DNA from: CAYMZZ01 sp047600605
Lineage (GTDB): Bacteria; Bacteroidota; Bacteroidia; Chitinophagales; Chitinophagaceae
Direction of reading: 5' to 3'
DNA length: 64,000 bases
Assembly: GCA_047600605.1 (NCBI GenBank)
Contig: JASGKK010000002.1
Location: 62,001-126,000 of the forward strand
The notes under the pieces were generated by a model. It had not been told where the DNA came from, did not search any database, and saw nothing but the letters and a program-made list of their open reading frames with translations. Positions 16,729 to 24,803 of the stretch are shown here, in pieces. Position numbers and translations under genes: made by a program. The stretch's first letter is position 1. Every line of letters starts with the position of its first letter.

Positions 16729-18138
16729 ATGGTTAAGTTGAACGTAGGAAAAATCAGTGCGCTGCTCTTGATGACGGCACTTTTGATAGGTGCATGCCGC
16801 AAAAAAGATGCAGTACTGCAGGAGCCGGATAATCTCGCCAATTTTGAAGCAACGGCACAGGGTATTGGTGCCGCTGAAAACAGCATAGTAGTAAAAGTTA
16901 AGTTATCACGTGCCGTTACAAGCAATGTAACAGTAGTACTCAATGTAGCCGAACAGGGGGTACAATACGGAACAGATTATACAACCACACCAGTAGCAAC
17001 TTCTGCAGCAGGTGCAAACAGCATTACACTTACAATTCCTTCGGGCAACAGTGAAGGCAGCGTTACAATCAGTAAAGTAGCCGGTGCTCTTTTTGATGGT
17101 GACGAAAAACTGGTACTGGATGTATACAGTACGTCTGCACCCGTGATCATCGGTGCGACCAAGCAGCTCACACTGAGTTTCTCTGAGCTTGTAGCCGCCA
17201 CTGCTACTGCAACCATCGAAGGAGGAGGGCTCACTTACCCCAATAAAGTATTTATTGACCTTAGCGCCAACCGCCACACGGGTGTTGTGCGTACTGCATG
17301 GGATCTTGGTTTTTATGGCGGCGCCGATTTCCGTGTAATCCTCAACTCATCTACCGCTATGATGGCCAAACAGATCAATAAGACTGATCTGAATCAGGTA
17401 ACCAGCGCAGATACAGTTGGATTCTCTTCTGTAGTGACATTCACACTGGAAACATCTGCAATGGCCTACATCGATTATCCTTCCGGTGACCTTACGCGTA
17501 CCGCAATCGCTGAGATAGCTGCGAATGCGGCCGACAATAAAGTATATATTGTAAACCGTGGTTTGGGCGTGGGTTCACCAGCTCCCGGCCGTGGCTGGAA
17601 AAAAATCCGCGTGATCCGTAATGCATCTGGCGGCTATACGCTTCAGTATGCAGATATTGCTGCTACCAGCTACCAGGAGATCAATATTGCCAAAGACGTC
17701 AATTACTTCTTTAAATATGTTTCTTTTGAAAACGGTGCGGTGAATGTAGAACCCGCTGCCACCAAATGGGATATTGCCTGGACTTACTTCTCTAATTCAA
17801 CCAATTTTGGCGGAGGTGAGATCCCTTACCTGTTCCAGGATGTGATATTACAGAACCGCAATGTGCAGGTTGCTAAAGTGATGACTACTACCAAAACCTT
17901 TGAAGCGTTTGCAGAGGCTGATCTGGCCGGTCTTACCTGGTCATCTTCCCAGATCGCTATTGGTTCCGACTGGCGCAGTGGTGGCGGTCCTAATACAGAT
18001 CCTGCTGTACGTACTGACCGGTTTTATATAGTGAAAGACGGAGAAAATAATTATTACAAACTCCGCTTTACCGGCATGACACGAAATAACGTACGCGGCT
18101 ATCCGTCATATGAGATCGCTCTTATTAAAGAAGGATAA
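16729..18138 (+). CDS. HmuY family heme-binding lipoprotein with N-terminal Calx-beta-like domain
   Basis: 469 residues. Lipobox LIGAC with C23 puts it on a membrane surface. Residues about 35-145 (SIVVKVKLSRAVTSNVTVVL, GTDYTTTP, FDGDEKLVLDV) look like a Calx-beta or immunoglobulin-like domain, which Porphyromonas HmuY lacks. The remainder (VFIDLSANRHTGV, WDLGFYGGADFRVILNS, KWDIAWTYFSN, GRGWKKIRVIRN) follows the HmuY family pattern, a beta-rich fold that binds heme between two residues. The heme ligands cannot be assigned here. The start at 16729 is chosen for the lipoprotein signal. It follows the HmuR-like receptor and precedes a terminator; together they should capture heme and pass it to the receptor. 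Confidence 0.87.
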   Translation: MVKLNVGKISALLLMTALLIGACRKKDAVLQEPDNLANFEATAQGIGAAENSIVVKVKLSRAVTSNVTVVLNVAEQGVQYGTDYTTTPVATSAAGANSITLTIPSGNSEGSVTISKVAGALFDGDEKLVLDVYSTSAPVIIGATKQLTLSFSELVAATATATIEGGGLTYPNKVFIDLSANRHTGVVRTAWDLGFYGGADFRVILNSSTAMMAKQINKTDLNQVTSADTVGFSSVVTFTLETSAMAYIDYPSGDLTRTAIAEIAANAADNKVYIVNRGLGVGSPAPGRGWKKIRVIRNASGGYTLQYADIAATSYQEINIAKDVNYFFKYVSFENGAVNVEPAATKWDIAWTYFSNSTNFGGGEIPYLFQDVILQNRNVQVAKVMTTTKTFEAFAEADLAGLTWSSSQIAIGSDWRSGGGPNTDPAVRTDRFYIVKDGENNYYKLRFTGMTRNNVRGYPSYEIALIKEG

Positions 18139-18161
18139 TAATTTTTCGTAATACAGGACCT

Positions 18162-18185
18162 AAAGGCGGCTTCGGCCGCCTTTTT
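18162..18185 (+). terminator. intrinsic terminator after the hmuR-hmuY-like unit
   Basis: AAAGGCGGC-TTCG-GCCGCCTTT with a UUCG-type tetraloop, followed by Ts. The T-tract runs directly into copy D of the shared upstream element, so terminator and regulatory site overlap by a few bases. Confidence 0.85.
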
Positions 18186-18249
18186 CCTTTTTGCGTAAGC
18201 CATTATTTCCTTTTCCGCAAGACATTTTTATGACAGTATCGTTGCTTTG
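18183..18249 (+). promoter_or_regulatory. shared tandem TTTCC element with -7 box, copy D (DUF6607 promoter)
   Basis: TTTCCTTTTTGCG at 18183-18195 (13 of 13 bases as in copies A-C; the GTCAG part is missing), second TTTCC at 18206 (23 bases after the first), and -7-like TTGCTTTG ending at 18249, exactly 54 bases after GCG. Confidence 0.6.
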
Positions 18250-18266
18250 TCAGCAAATTGTAAAAC

Positions 18267-19202
18267 ATGACTAAAGCAACTATATGGCTGTCAGCACTTA
18301 TGCTGGCAGGAGGCATAGCTACCGCCCAGGCACCGCGTGATAAACAAAATGTAGATAAACTCTGCGGTTGTTTTGAAGTAGAGTTCAAATATGCGGAGAC
18401 CTTTTCTCCCAAAGAAGGATATAAGTATCATGACCGCGAAGAGATATCGGGAGGTACAGAACTGGTATTTCCGGTTGAGTCATCTGATAAACGTATTGTC
18501 ATGCAGCACCTGCTCATCATTACTGATTCCATGATCATAAAACACTGGCGCGAGGAGTGGACTTATGAGAATACAGAGCAGTGGATTTATACCGGTGAGA
18601 ATGTATGGAAAAAAGTACAACTGAAACCCGAAGAAGTAAAAGGCAAATGGACGCAAACTGTATGGGAAGTAAGTGATGCACCCCGTTACCAGGGTGCCAG
18701 CCAGTGGGTTACTGTAGATGGTAAAACCTTTTGGCAAAATACGGTAGATGCGCCATTGCCCCGTCGCGAATACTCTGTGCGCAGCGACTACAATATCCTG
18801 CGCCGCAGCAATCGCCTTATTCTTCGCGAAGATGGTTATGCCCATGAGCAGGACAATCAGAAAGTGATTCGTGCCAACGGTAAAGATGAAGTACTGGTAG
18901 AAGAAAAAGGCTGGAATACCTATGTGCGTAAAGACGCTTCAGAATGCGCTGCAGGTCTTGCTTACTGGGAAAAGACCAAAGACTACTGGACTGCAGTTCG
19001 TCACGCCTGGGAAGCCTATATGAAGGAGCATAAAACAGTAGAGCTCAAAAAGACGGTTGATGGCAAAGTAATGCATGACCATCTTTTTGCCCTGGCCAAG
19101 GAATATACCAGTGGCAAGTTGAAACCAGCCGATGTAGATACTAAAGTGAAAGCAATCCTCAATCAGTTTGTAGGCAATGATCGTTCTGTAGCCGGAAACT
19201 GA
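18267..19202 (+). CDS. DUF6607 family secreted protein
   Basis: 311 residues with a signal peptide (about 1-22, ending GIATAQAP). The remainder is rich in tryptophan, tyrosine and charged residues (WREEWTYENTEQWIYTGENVW, KVQLKPEEVKGKWTQTVWEV) and has three cysteines, two of them in LCGCF near the N-terminus. It matches the uncharacterised DUF6607 family, which I recall beside TonB heme or iron receptors. No catalytic motif is recognised. Its promoter element matches those of the two receptor units upstream, and terminators on both sides make it a single-gene unit. A periplasmic role in heme or iron handling is the best inference. Confidence 0.83.
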   Translation: MTKATIWLSALMLAGGIATAQAPRDKQNVDKLCGCFEVEFKYAETFSPKEGYKYHDREEISGGTELVFPVESSDKRIVMQHLLIITDSMIIKHWREEWTYENTEQWIYTGENVWKKVQLKPEEVKGKWTQTVWEVSDAPRYQGASQWVTVDGKTFWQNTVDAPLPRREYSVRSDYNILRRSNRLILREDGYAHEQDNQKVIRANGKDEVLVEEKGWNTYVRKDASECAAGLAYWEKTKDYWTAVRHAWEAYMKEHKTVELKKTVDGKVMHDHLFALAKEYTSGKLKPADVDTKVKAILNQFVGNDRSVAGN

Positions 19203-19227
19203 TTACAGGCAATTTCAATCATAGCGA

Positions 19228-19260
19228 ATGGCGGAATAGAAATTCTATTCCGCCATTTTT
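19228..19260. terminator. intrinsic terminator after the DUF6607 gene
   Basis: ATGGCGGAATAG pairs perfectly with CTATTCCGCCAT across a five-base loop, followed by TTTTT. Confidence 0.85.
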
Positions 19261-19373
19261 ATTTATAGCCGTGTAAACAACAGCGAAAGCCGGTGAAAAA
19301 AACATTTTTTGCCGTTGAAAACAACCATGCCATTCGGTGTACATTCTTTTGTTTTGCCGGGTAAGTTGTGCGT

Positions 19374-20255
19374 ATGAATGAATCTGTGATTAAATATGCC
19401 GGCGGCGATATACAAAACCTGATTTATATGATCCGTGGGTGCCCGGCAATGATCGATCGCGATCTGGCAGGTATGTACCAGGTAGAAACCAAAGTGCTGA
19501 ACCAGGCTGTGCGCCGCAACCAGGAGCGGTTTCCGAATCATTTCCGTTTCCAACTCAATGAAAAAGAAAGAAATGAACTGGTCACAAATTGTGACCGGTT
19601 CGAAACTCTTAAACATTCTTCTGTTTTACCCTACGCTTTCACAGAGCAGGGTGTAGCTATGTTATCGGCTGTTTTGAAAAGCCCCGTAGCGGTGCAGGTA
19701 AGTATTCGTATTATGGATGCTTTTGTAGAATTGAGGCGGGCAGTCGAATTGCACTCAGGATTATCGGGCAGGGTTGACCAGCTTGAATTGAAGCAGTCTG
19801 AACATGACCAGGCCTTTGAAAAACTGTTTTCAGCCCTGGATTCCCGGCAGATAAAGAACCGGCAGGGAGTGTTTTTTGATGGCCAGACTTTTGACGCCTA
19901 CAGCTTTGTGTCGGATGTAATACGATCGGCAGATAAATCTATTGAGCTGATTGATAATTATATAGATGATTCAGTCCTGTTATTATTCACCAAACGGAAA
20001 CCTGGGGTAGCGGCCACTATCTATACCCGGCGTATTCCGGCGACCCTGCTTCAGGATCTGGAACGTCACAACCAGCAATATGAACCCATTGAAATCAGGC
20101 AATTCGATAAGGCACATGACCGCTTTCTGATCATAGATGGTCAGAAAGTGTATCATATAGGCGCCTCGCTCAAAGATCTGGGTCGCAAATGGTTTGCTTT
20201 TTCAATTATTGACCAAGGCGATCTGGCGTTGATCGAACGGTTACAGATGGTTTGA
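19374..20255 (+). CDS. ORF6N domain protein with C-terminal phospholipase-D-like domain
   Basis: 293 residues. The N-terminal part is an ORF6N (KilA-N-type) DNA-binding domain: YMIRGCPAMIDRDLAGMYQV, KVLNQAVRRNQERFPNHFRFQL and YAFTEQGVAMLSAVL. A short helical linker (about 125-160) leads to a C-terminal domain resembling a phospholipase-D nuclease fold: SIELIDNYIDDSVLLLF, then H248-D-R250-FLII-D255 and GASLKDLGRKW, an HKD-like motif with Arg in place of the usual Lys. Only one such motif is present, so a dimer would be needed for activity. The ORF6N domain is typical of phage and mobile genes; such chimeras are common singletons in Bacteroidota chromosomes. Start: ATG 19374, or GTG 19368 two codons earlier. 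Function unknown. Confidence 0.82.
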   Translation: MNESVIKYAGGDIQNLIYMIRGCPAMIDRDLAGMYQVETKVLNQAVRRNQERFPNHFRFQLNEKERNELVTNCDRFETLKHSSVLPYAFTEQGVAMLSAVLKSPVAVQVSIRIMDAFVELRRAVELHSGLSGRVDQLELKQSEHDQAFEKLFSALDSRQIKNRQGVFFDGQTFDAYSFVSDVIRSADKSIELIDNYIDDSVLLLFTKRKPGVAATIYTRRIPATLLQDLERHNQQYEPIEIRQFDKAHDRFLIIDGQKVYHIGASLKDLGRKWFAFSIIDQGDLALIERLQMV

Positions 20256-20350
20256 GATAAGCTATATTGTTTTCCCGAAAATCCTGTCTGGGTTGGCCCA
20301 AACGCCCGTTCTGCACGGGTTTTGTATAAGCGGGTTAGCCTGCATTTCCG

Positions 20351-20358
20351 TAACTTTG
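20351..20358 (+). promoter_or_regulatory. -7 promoter box (TAACTTTG) of ileS
   Basis: Exact TAnnTTTG match ending 31 bases before the ileS ATG at 20390. Confidence 0.6.
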
Positions 20359-20389
20359 CACACCTAAAAAATCAGGCAGGAACTATATT

Positions 20390-23300
20390 ATGGCAGCAAA
20401 ATACCGGGAATTTACAGGGCTTAATTTACCAGCTATAGAGGCCGATGTACTGGCTAAATGGTCTGACTCTCAGGCCTTTGAAAAGAGCGTGACCATTCGC
20501 GAAGGAGCGACTCCCTTTGTGTTTTATGAAGGTCCGCCCAGTGCCAATGGTATGCCCGGTATTCACCACGTAATATCGCGCACCCTCAAAGACCTGGTTT
20601 GCCGTTACAAAACCATGAAAGGATATCAGGTACGTCGTAAAGGCGGCTGGGATACGCATGGTCTGCCTATCGAACTGGGAGTGGAAAAAGAACTGGGTAT
20701 CCGCAAGGAAGATATAGGGACCAAAATCTCTGTAGAAGAGTATAATCAGAAATGCCGCGAGGCGGTATTACGATACAAGGATAAGTGGGATGAGATCACG
20801 CTGAAAATGGGCTACTGGGTTGATTTGAATGATCCTTATATCACTTTTAAAAATGAATATATTGAAACACTCTGGTGGTTATTGAGTGAACTGTATAAAA
20901 AAGGATTGCTTTATGAAAGTGTAAGCATCCAGCCCTATTCACCCGCGGCAGGTACCGGACTCAGTTCACATGAACTGAACCAGCCGGGTACTTACAAGGA
21001 TGTGAAGGACACCAGCGCAGTCGCTATGTTCCGGGCCATCAAAGATGAACGTTCTCAATTTCTTTTTGACGCCACACAAAACCAGGGCCTGTTCTTCATG
21101 GCCTGGACCACCACACCCTGGACGCTTCCTTCCAACCTGGGCCTTACCGTGGGTGGTCAGATAGATTATGTGCTGGTAAAAACATTTAATCCCTATACAC
21201 ATGAGCCAGTCAATGTAGTACTGGCAGAAGCATTGCTGAACAAGTATTTTAAAGAAGAAGGGAGGGATGGTGATTTTGAAAATTATGATGAAAAAGTAAA
21301 ACTGCTGCCCTGGCATATTCTGGCACGCTTCAAAGGTTCGAAGCTGGAAGGTTGCCGTTACGAACAACTGCTTCCTTATGCTGCCAACTCGCTGGAAGAG
21401 ATTCGTAAGATCACTCCCGATGCAGATCCTTTTCGCGTGTTGGTCGACAGTTTTGTAACTACTGAAGATGGTACCGGTATCGTGCATACGGCGCCTGCAT
21501 TTGGTGCCGATGACTACAAAGTAGGAAAGCGCTACAATATTGGCATCCTGACCATGGTTGACCGCCAGGGAAAATTTGTAGACGGAATGGGTGAGTTCAG
21601 CAATCGCTATGTAAAGGATTATAAAGATGAGCCCGGTTATGTGGATGTGAATGTAGATATCAGTGTGAAACTGAAAAAAGAGAACCGTGCCTTTAAAGTA
21701 GAGAAATACGAACACAGCTACCCCCATTGCTGGCGTACCGATAAACCAGTATTGTATTATCCGCTGGATGCCTGGTTTATCCGCACCACCGCTATCAAGG
21801 ACCGGATGGTAGAGTTGAATAAAACCATCAACTGGAAACCACGCAGTACCGGCGAGGGACGTTTCGGAAGCTGGCTCGAGAATATGGTGGACTGGAACCT
21901 GAGTCGCAGCCGCTACTGGGGTACTCCACTTCCTATCTGGAAAACAGTGGATGCCGAAGGCCAGTTTATAAGTGAGGAAGAAGGCGGTGAAATGGTTTGC
22001 ATTGGTTCTATTGCTGAATTGAATGAAGGTATTCGCAAAGCCAGCAACGTACTGGGTGGCGATGTAAACAAACATTACCTGCACGAGGGTATTCTGGATC
22101 TGCACAAACCCTATGTGGATGATATTGTACTGGTAAGCCCCTCCGGCAAACCCATGAAGCGTGTACCGGACCTGATCGATGTATGGTTTGATAGCGGGGC
22201 CATGCCCTATGCACAATTGCATTTCCCTTTCGAAAACAAGGAAACATTCCGTCAGAATTTTCCCGCAGACTTTATTGCCGAGGGTGTAGACCAGACCCGC
22301 GGCTGGTTTTATACCCTGCATGCCATAGCCTGTCTGTTGTTTGATTCAGTAGCGTACAAGACCGTAGTGAGTAATGGCCTGGTGCTGGATAAAAACGGTA
22401 ATAAGATGAGTAAGCGCCACGGCAATGTGGTAAACCCGTTTGAGACCATTGAAAAATATGGTGCAGATGCCACACGCTGGTACCTCATCACCAACGCATC
22501 GCCCTGGGATAATCTCAAGTTTGATATAGAAGGTATAAGGGAAGTGCAGCGTAAGTTCTTTGGTACACTGTACAATACCTATCAGTTTTTTGCACTCTAC
22601 GCCAATGTGGATGGTTTTGCTTTTCGCGAAGCTTATGTACCACTCGAACAAAGACCGGAAATTGACCGTTGGATACTGTCATCACTCAATACGCTCGTGA
22701 AGCAGGTAAATGAGTATATGGATGACTATGAACCTACACAGGCAGGCCGTCTGGTAGAAGATTTTGTAGACGAACATCTCAGTAACTGGTATGTGCGTCT
22801 TTGCCGCCGTCGTTTCTGGAAAGGCGAATATGAGCAGGATAAGATATGTGCTTACCAGACACTTTATGAATGTATCGAAACAGTGACCCGCCTCATAGCG
22901 CCCATATCACCTTTCTTCAGCGATGCCCTGTTTCAACAGCTCAATGAAGTGACAGGCCGCTTTACAGTAGAGTCTGTACATCATGCCGATTTTCCTGTAG
23001 CCAATGAATCGGCTATAGATGCGCGGCTCGAAGAGCGTATGCAGTTGGCGCAGGATGCTTCATCGCTGGTACTTTCACTCCGCAAAAAAGTCAATATAAA
23101 AGTGCGGCAGCCTTTGCAGAAGGTATTGATACCGGTACTGGATAAAAATATGCAGGAGCAGTTGCAGCAGGTAGAAGAGCTGATAAAAGCAGAGGTTAAT
23201 GTAAAGGTGATCGAATACCTGGATGCCAACAATACGTTTATTCACAAAAAGATCAAACCCAATTTTGTGGCATTGGGCAAAAAGCTGGGATCAAAAATGA

Positions 23301-23767
23301 AAGCGGTTTCCACAGCTTTAGCACAATTCACACAGGACGACATTGCCCGTTTCGAAAAAGAAGGTCAATATAGTTTGCTAATTGATGGCGAACACGTAAT
23401 ATTACAGATTACCGAAGTGGAACTGAGCAGTGAGGACATTCCGGGCTGGACAGTAGCCGCTAAGGGCCGGTTGACGGTGGCCCTGGATGTAACGGTAACC
23501 CCTGAGCTGGAAGCCGAAGGCAATGCACGGGAATTTGTAAACCGGATTCAGAAAATTCGTAAGGATAGTGGTTTTGAGCTGACAGACCGGATTGAGGTAC
23601 AGGTAACAGCTGCTGATGGGATGAAAGATTCACTGGCAAGGTTTAAAGACTATATTTGCGCCGAAATTCTGGCTGACAAGCTGGACATTGTGGCAGAAAT
23701 AAAGGATGGCATTGATATTGAAGTGAATGATATTCAATTAAAAGCGATTGTTTCAAAAAAAGGCTAA
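20390..23767 (+). CDS. ileS: isoleucyl-tRNA synthetase, type 2 (IleRS2), altered HIGH motif
   Basis: 1125 residues, the long form typical of eukaryote-like IleRS2 enzymes. It charges tRNA-Ile in the cytoplasm. Class I features: YEGPPSANGMPG before the signature, editing-domain segments (AWTTTPWTLPSNLGL and GTGIVHTAPAFGADDY), a WFDSGAMPY segment and the KMSKR loop at 672-676. The ATP-binding signature, normally HIGH, reads G57-I58-H59-H60, with the first and third residues exchanged. A recent structural study of IleRS2 reported a GXHH signature as a cause of strong mupirocin resistance. The C-terminus holds the tRNA-binding region, and no C-terminal zinc-finger cysteines of the IleRS1 type are visible. 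A DksA-like gene follows by four bases, an ileS-dksA order common in the phylum. Confidence 0.97.
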   Translation: MAAKYREFTGLNLPAIEADVLAKWSDSQAFEKSVTIREGATPFVFYEGPPSANGMPGIHHVISRTLKDLVCRYKTMKGYQVRRKGGWDTHGLPIELGVEKELGIRKEDIGTKISVEEYNQKCREAVLRYKDKWDEITLKMGYWVDLNDPYITFKNEYIETLWWLLSELYKKGLLYESVSIQPYSPAAGTGLSSHELNQPGTYKDVKDTSAVAMFRAIKDERSQFLFDATQNQGLFFMAWTTTPWTLPSNLGLTVGGQIDYVLVKTFNPYTHEPVNVVLAEALLNKYFKEEGRDGDFENYDEKVKLLPWHILARFKGSKLEGCRYEQLLPYAANSLEEIRKITPDADPFRVLVDSFVTTEDGTGIVHTAPAFGADDYKVGKRYNIGILTMVDRQGKFVDGMGEFSNRYVKDYKDEPGYVDVNVDISVKLKKENRAFKVEKYEHSYPHCWRTDKPVLYYPLDAWFIRTTAIKDRMVELNKTINWKPRSTGEGRFGSWLENMVDWNLSRSRYWGTPLPIWKTVDAEGQFISEEEGGEMVCIGSIAELNEGIRKASNVLGGDVNKHYLHEGILDLHKPYVDDIVLVSPSGKPMKRVPDLIDVWFDSGAMPYAQLHFPFENKETFRQNFPADFIAEGVDQTRGWFYTLHAIACLLFDSVAYKTVVSNGLVLDKNGNKMSKRHGNVVNPFETIEKYGADATRWYLITNASPWDNLKFDIEGIREVQRKFFGTLYNTYQFFALYANVDGFAFREAYVPLEQRPEIDRWILSSLNTLVKQVNEYMDDYEPTQAGRLVEDFVDEHLSNWYVRLCRRRFWKGEYEQDKICAYQTLYECIETVTRLIAPISPFFSDALFQQLNEVTGRFTVESVHHADFPVANESAIDARLEERMQLAQDASSLVLSLRKKVNIKVRQPLQKVLIPVLDKNMQEQLQQVEELIKAEVNVKVIEYLDANNTFIHKKIKPNFVALGKKLGSKMKAVSTALAQFTQDDIARFEKEGQYSLLIDGEHVILQITEVELSSEDIPGWTVAAKGRLTVALDVTVTPELEAEGNAREFVNRIQKIRKDSGFELTDRIEVQVTAADGMKDSLARFKDYICAEILADKLDIVAEIKDGIDIEVNDIQLKAIVSKKG

Positions 23768-23771
23768 TTCT

Positions 23772-24623
23772 ATGGCTAATAAGAAACCTGCTCCCAAAAA
23801 GGCGGCTAAACCAGCTCCTAAAAAAGCAGCTCCCAAAAAAGCTGTTAAGCCGGCGGCCAAACCTGCAGCTAAAAAAGTAGCGCCTAAAAAGGCTGCTCCT
23901 AAAAAAGCTGCCCCCAAAGCCAAGCCAGCACCTAAAGCAGTGGTCAAACCCGCCCCTAAAAAGGCTGTAGTACCTGCCCGCAAGCCCGAGCCTGCTAAAC
24001 CAGCGCCCAAGGCTCCGGTGGCGAAACCGGTTGCTCCGGCACCCGCGCCCCAGCCAGTAGCTAAAAAAACAGCTGAGCCCGAGACAAAATCGCTGGTAAG
24101 TATTAAGCCTGCACCCAAGCCCATTATTAAAAAAGAACCACCCAAACCGTCGAAAGTGGTCATCCCCAAGACGACCATTAAAACGGTGGTTAAATACGAA
24201 CCCGAATTCACTAAATCAGTTTTGGACACACCCGTTAACGAACAAACCGGACCCACCATGAGATATTCAGATGCCGACCTGGCCGAGTTCAGAGAGATCA
24301 TTAATAAGAAACTGGATGCCGCTAAAAAAGAGCTGGCTTATCTGCAGGGACTGATCACCCGTCGCGATGAAGGTGGCGATATGGATGAAGCGCGTTATAT
24401 GACCATGGAAGATGGCAGCGTGAGTATGGAACGTGAGCAACTGAGCCAAATGGCCAGCCGTCAGATCACGTTTATAGATCACTTGGAAAAAGCGCTGATG
24501 CGTATCGAAAATAAAACCTATGGTGTTTGCCGCGTAACCGGCAAGCTGATCGATAAAGCACGCCTGCGCGCCGTACCTCATGCCACATTGAGCATCGAGG
24601 CCAAGCAGATGATGAACAAATAA
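23772..24623 (+). CDS. TraR/DksA family protein with lysine-alanine-proline-rich N-terminal tail
   Basis: 283 residues. Residues 1 to about 130 are a low-complexity basic tail built from units such as PAPKKAA and APKKA, much like histone H1 or bacterial H1-like proteins. A DksA-type domain follows from about 165 (YSDADLAEFREIINKKLDAAKKELAYLQ, a coiled coil, then MEREQLSQMASRQITFIDHLEKALMRIENKTYGVC). The zinc site is degraded: the family C-x2-C pattern appears as C253-R-V-T and the second cysteine pair is absent, as in zinc-less DksA relatives. It begins four bases after ileS and is co-transcribed. The domain would bind RNA polymerase and adjust transcription, possibly with ppGpp; the tail probably binds nucleic acid. 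The tail repeats are also prone to length variation. Confidence 0.85.
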   Translation: MANKKPAPKKAAKPAPKKAAPKKAVKPAAKPAAKKVAPKKAAPKKAAPKAKPAPKAVVKPAPKKAVVPARKPEPAKPAPKAPVAKPVAPAPAPQPVAKKTAEPETKSLVSIKPAPKPIIKKEPPKPSKVVIPKTTIKTVVKYEPEFTKSVLDTPVNEQTGPTMRYSDADLAEFREIINKKLDAAKKELAYLQGLITRRDEGGDMDEARYMTMEDGSVSMEREQLSQMASRQITFIDHLEKALMRIENKTYGVCRVTGKLIDKARLRAVPHATLSIEAKQMMNK

Positions 24624-24657
24624 TGACCTCTCTCTGCGTAGAATTTGAAGATTTGAG

Positions 24658-24788
24658 GATTTGAAAATTTAAAGATTGTGGAATCTTCTGATAATAATGA
24701 CTTGAATTTTGTTTCAAGTTGATGAATTGGCAGATATCCGAAACAGTTCTTGCATCTTCCAATCCCCAAATCTTCAAATTTTCAAATC
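24658..24788. repeat. inverted-repeat element in intergenic DNA
   Basis: Left arm 24658-24677 (GATTTGAAAATTTAAAGATT) and right arm 24769-24788 pair at 19 of 20 bases. A second hairpin, ACTTGAA/TTCAAGT, sits in the loop, and further copies of the GATTTGA unit flank the left arm. It fills most of the 180-base gap between the DksA-like gene and a convergent porin-like gene. It may act as a terminator for both, or be a small interspersed palindromic element. Confidence 0.6.
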
Positions 24789-24803
24789 AGTACTCTCTGC
24801 TGA

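Noticed and set aside
20966..22321. 451-codon open frame on the minus strand opposite ileS
   Set aside because: It lies inside a certain gene; its translation has no recognisable motif and is rich in Ile, His, Gln and Cys as expected from an antisense frame.
23753..24301. 182-codon alanine/glycine/leucine-rich frame opposite the DksA-like tail
   Set aside because: The composition follows directly from reading the AAG/GCC/CCT-rich repeat tail in reverse; it only looks like a membrane protein.
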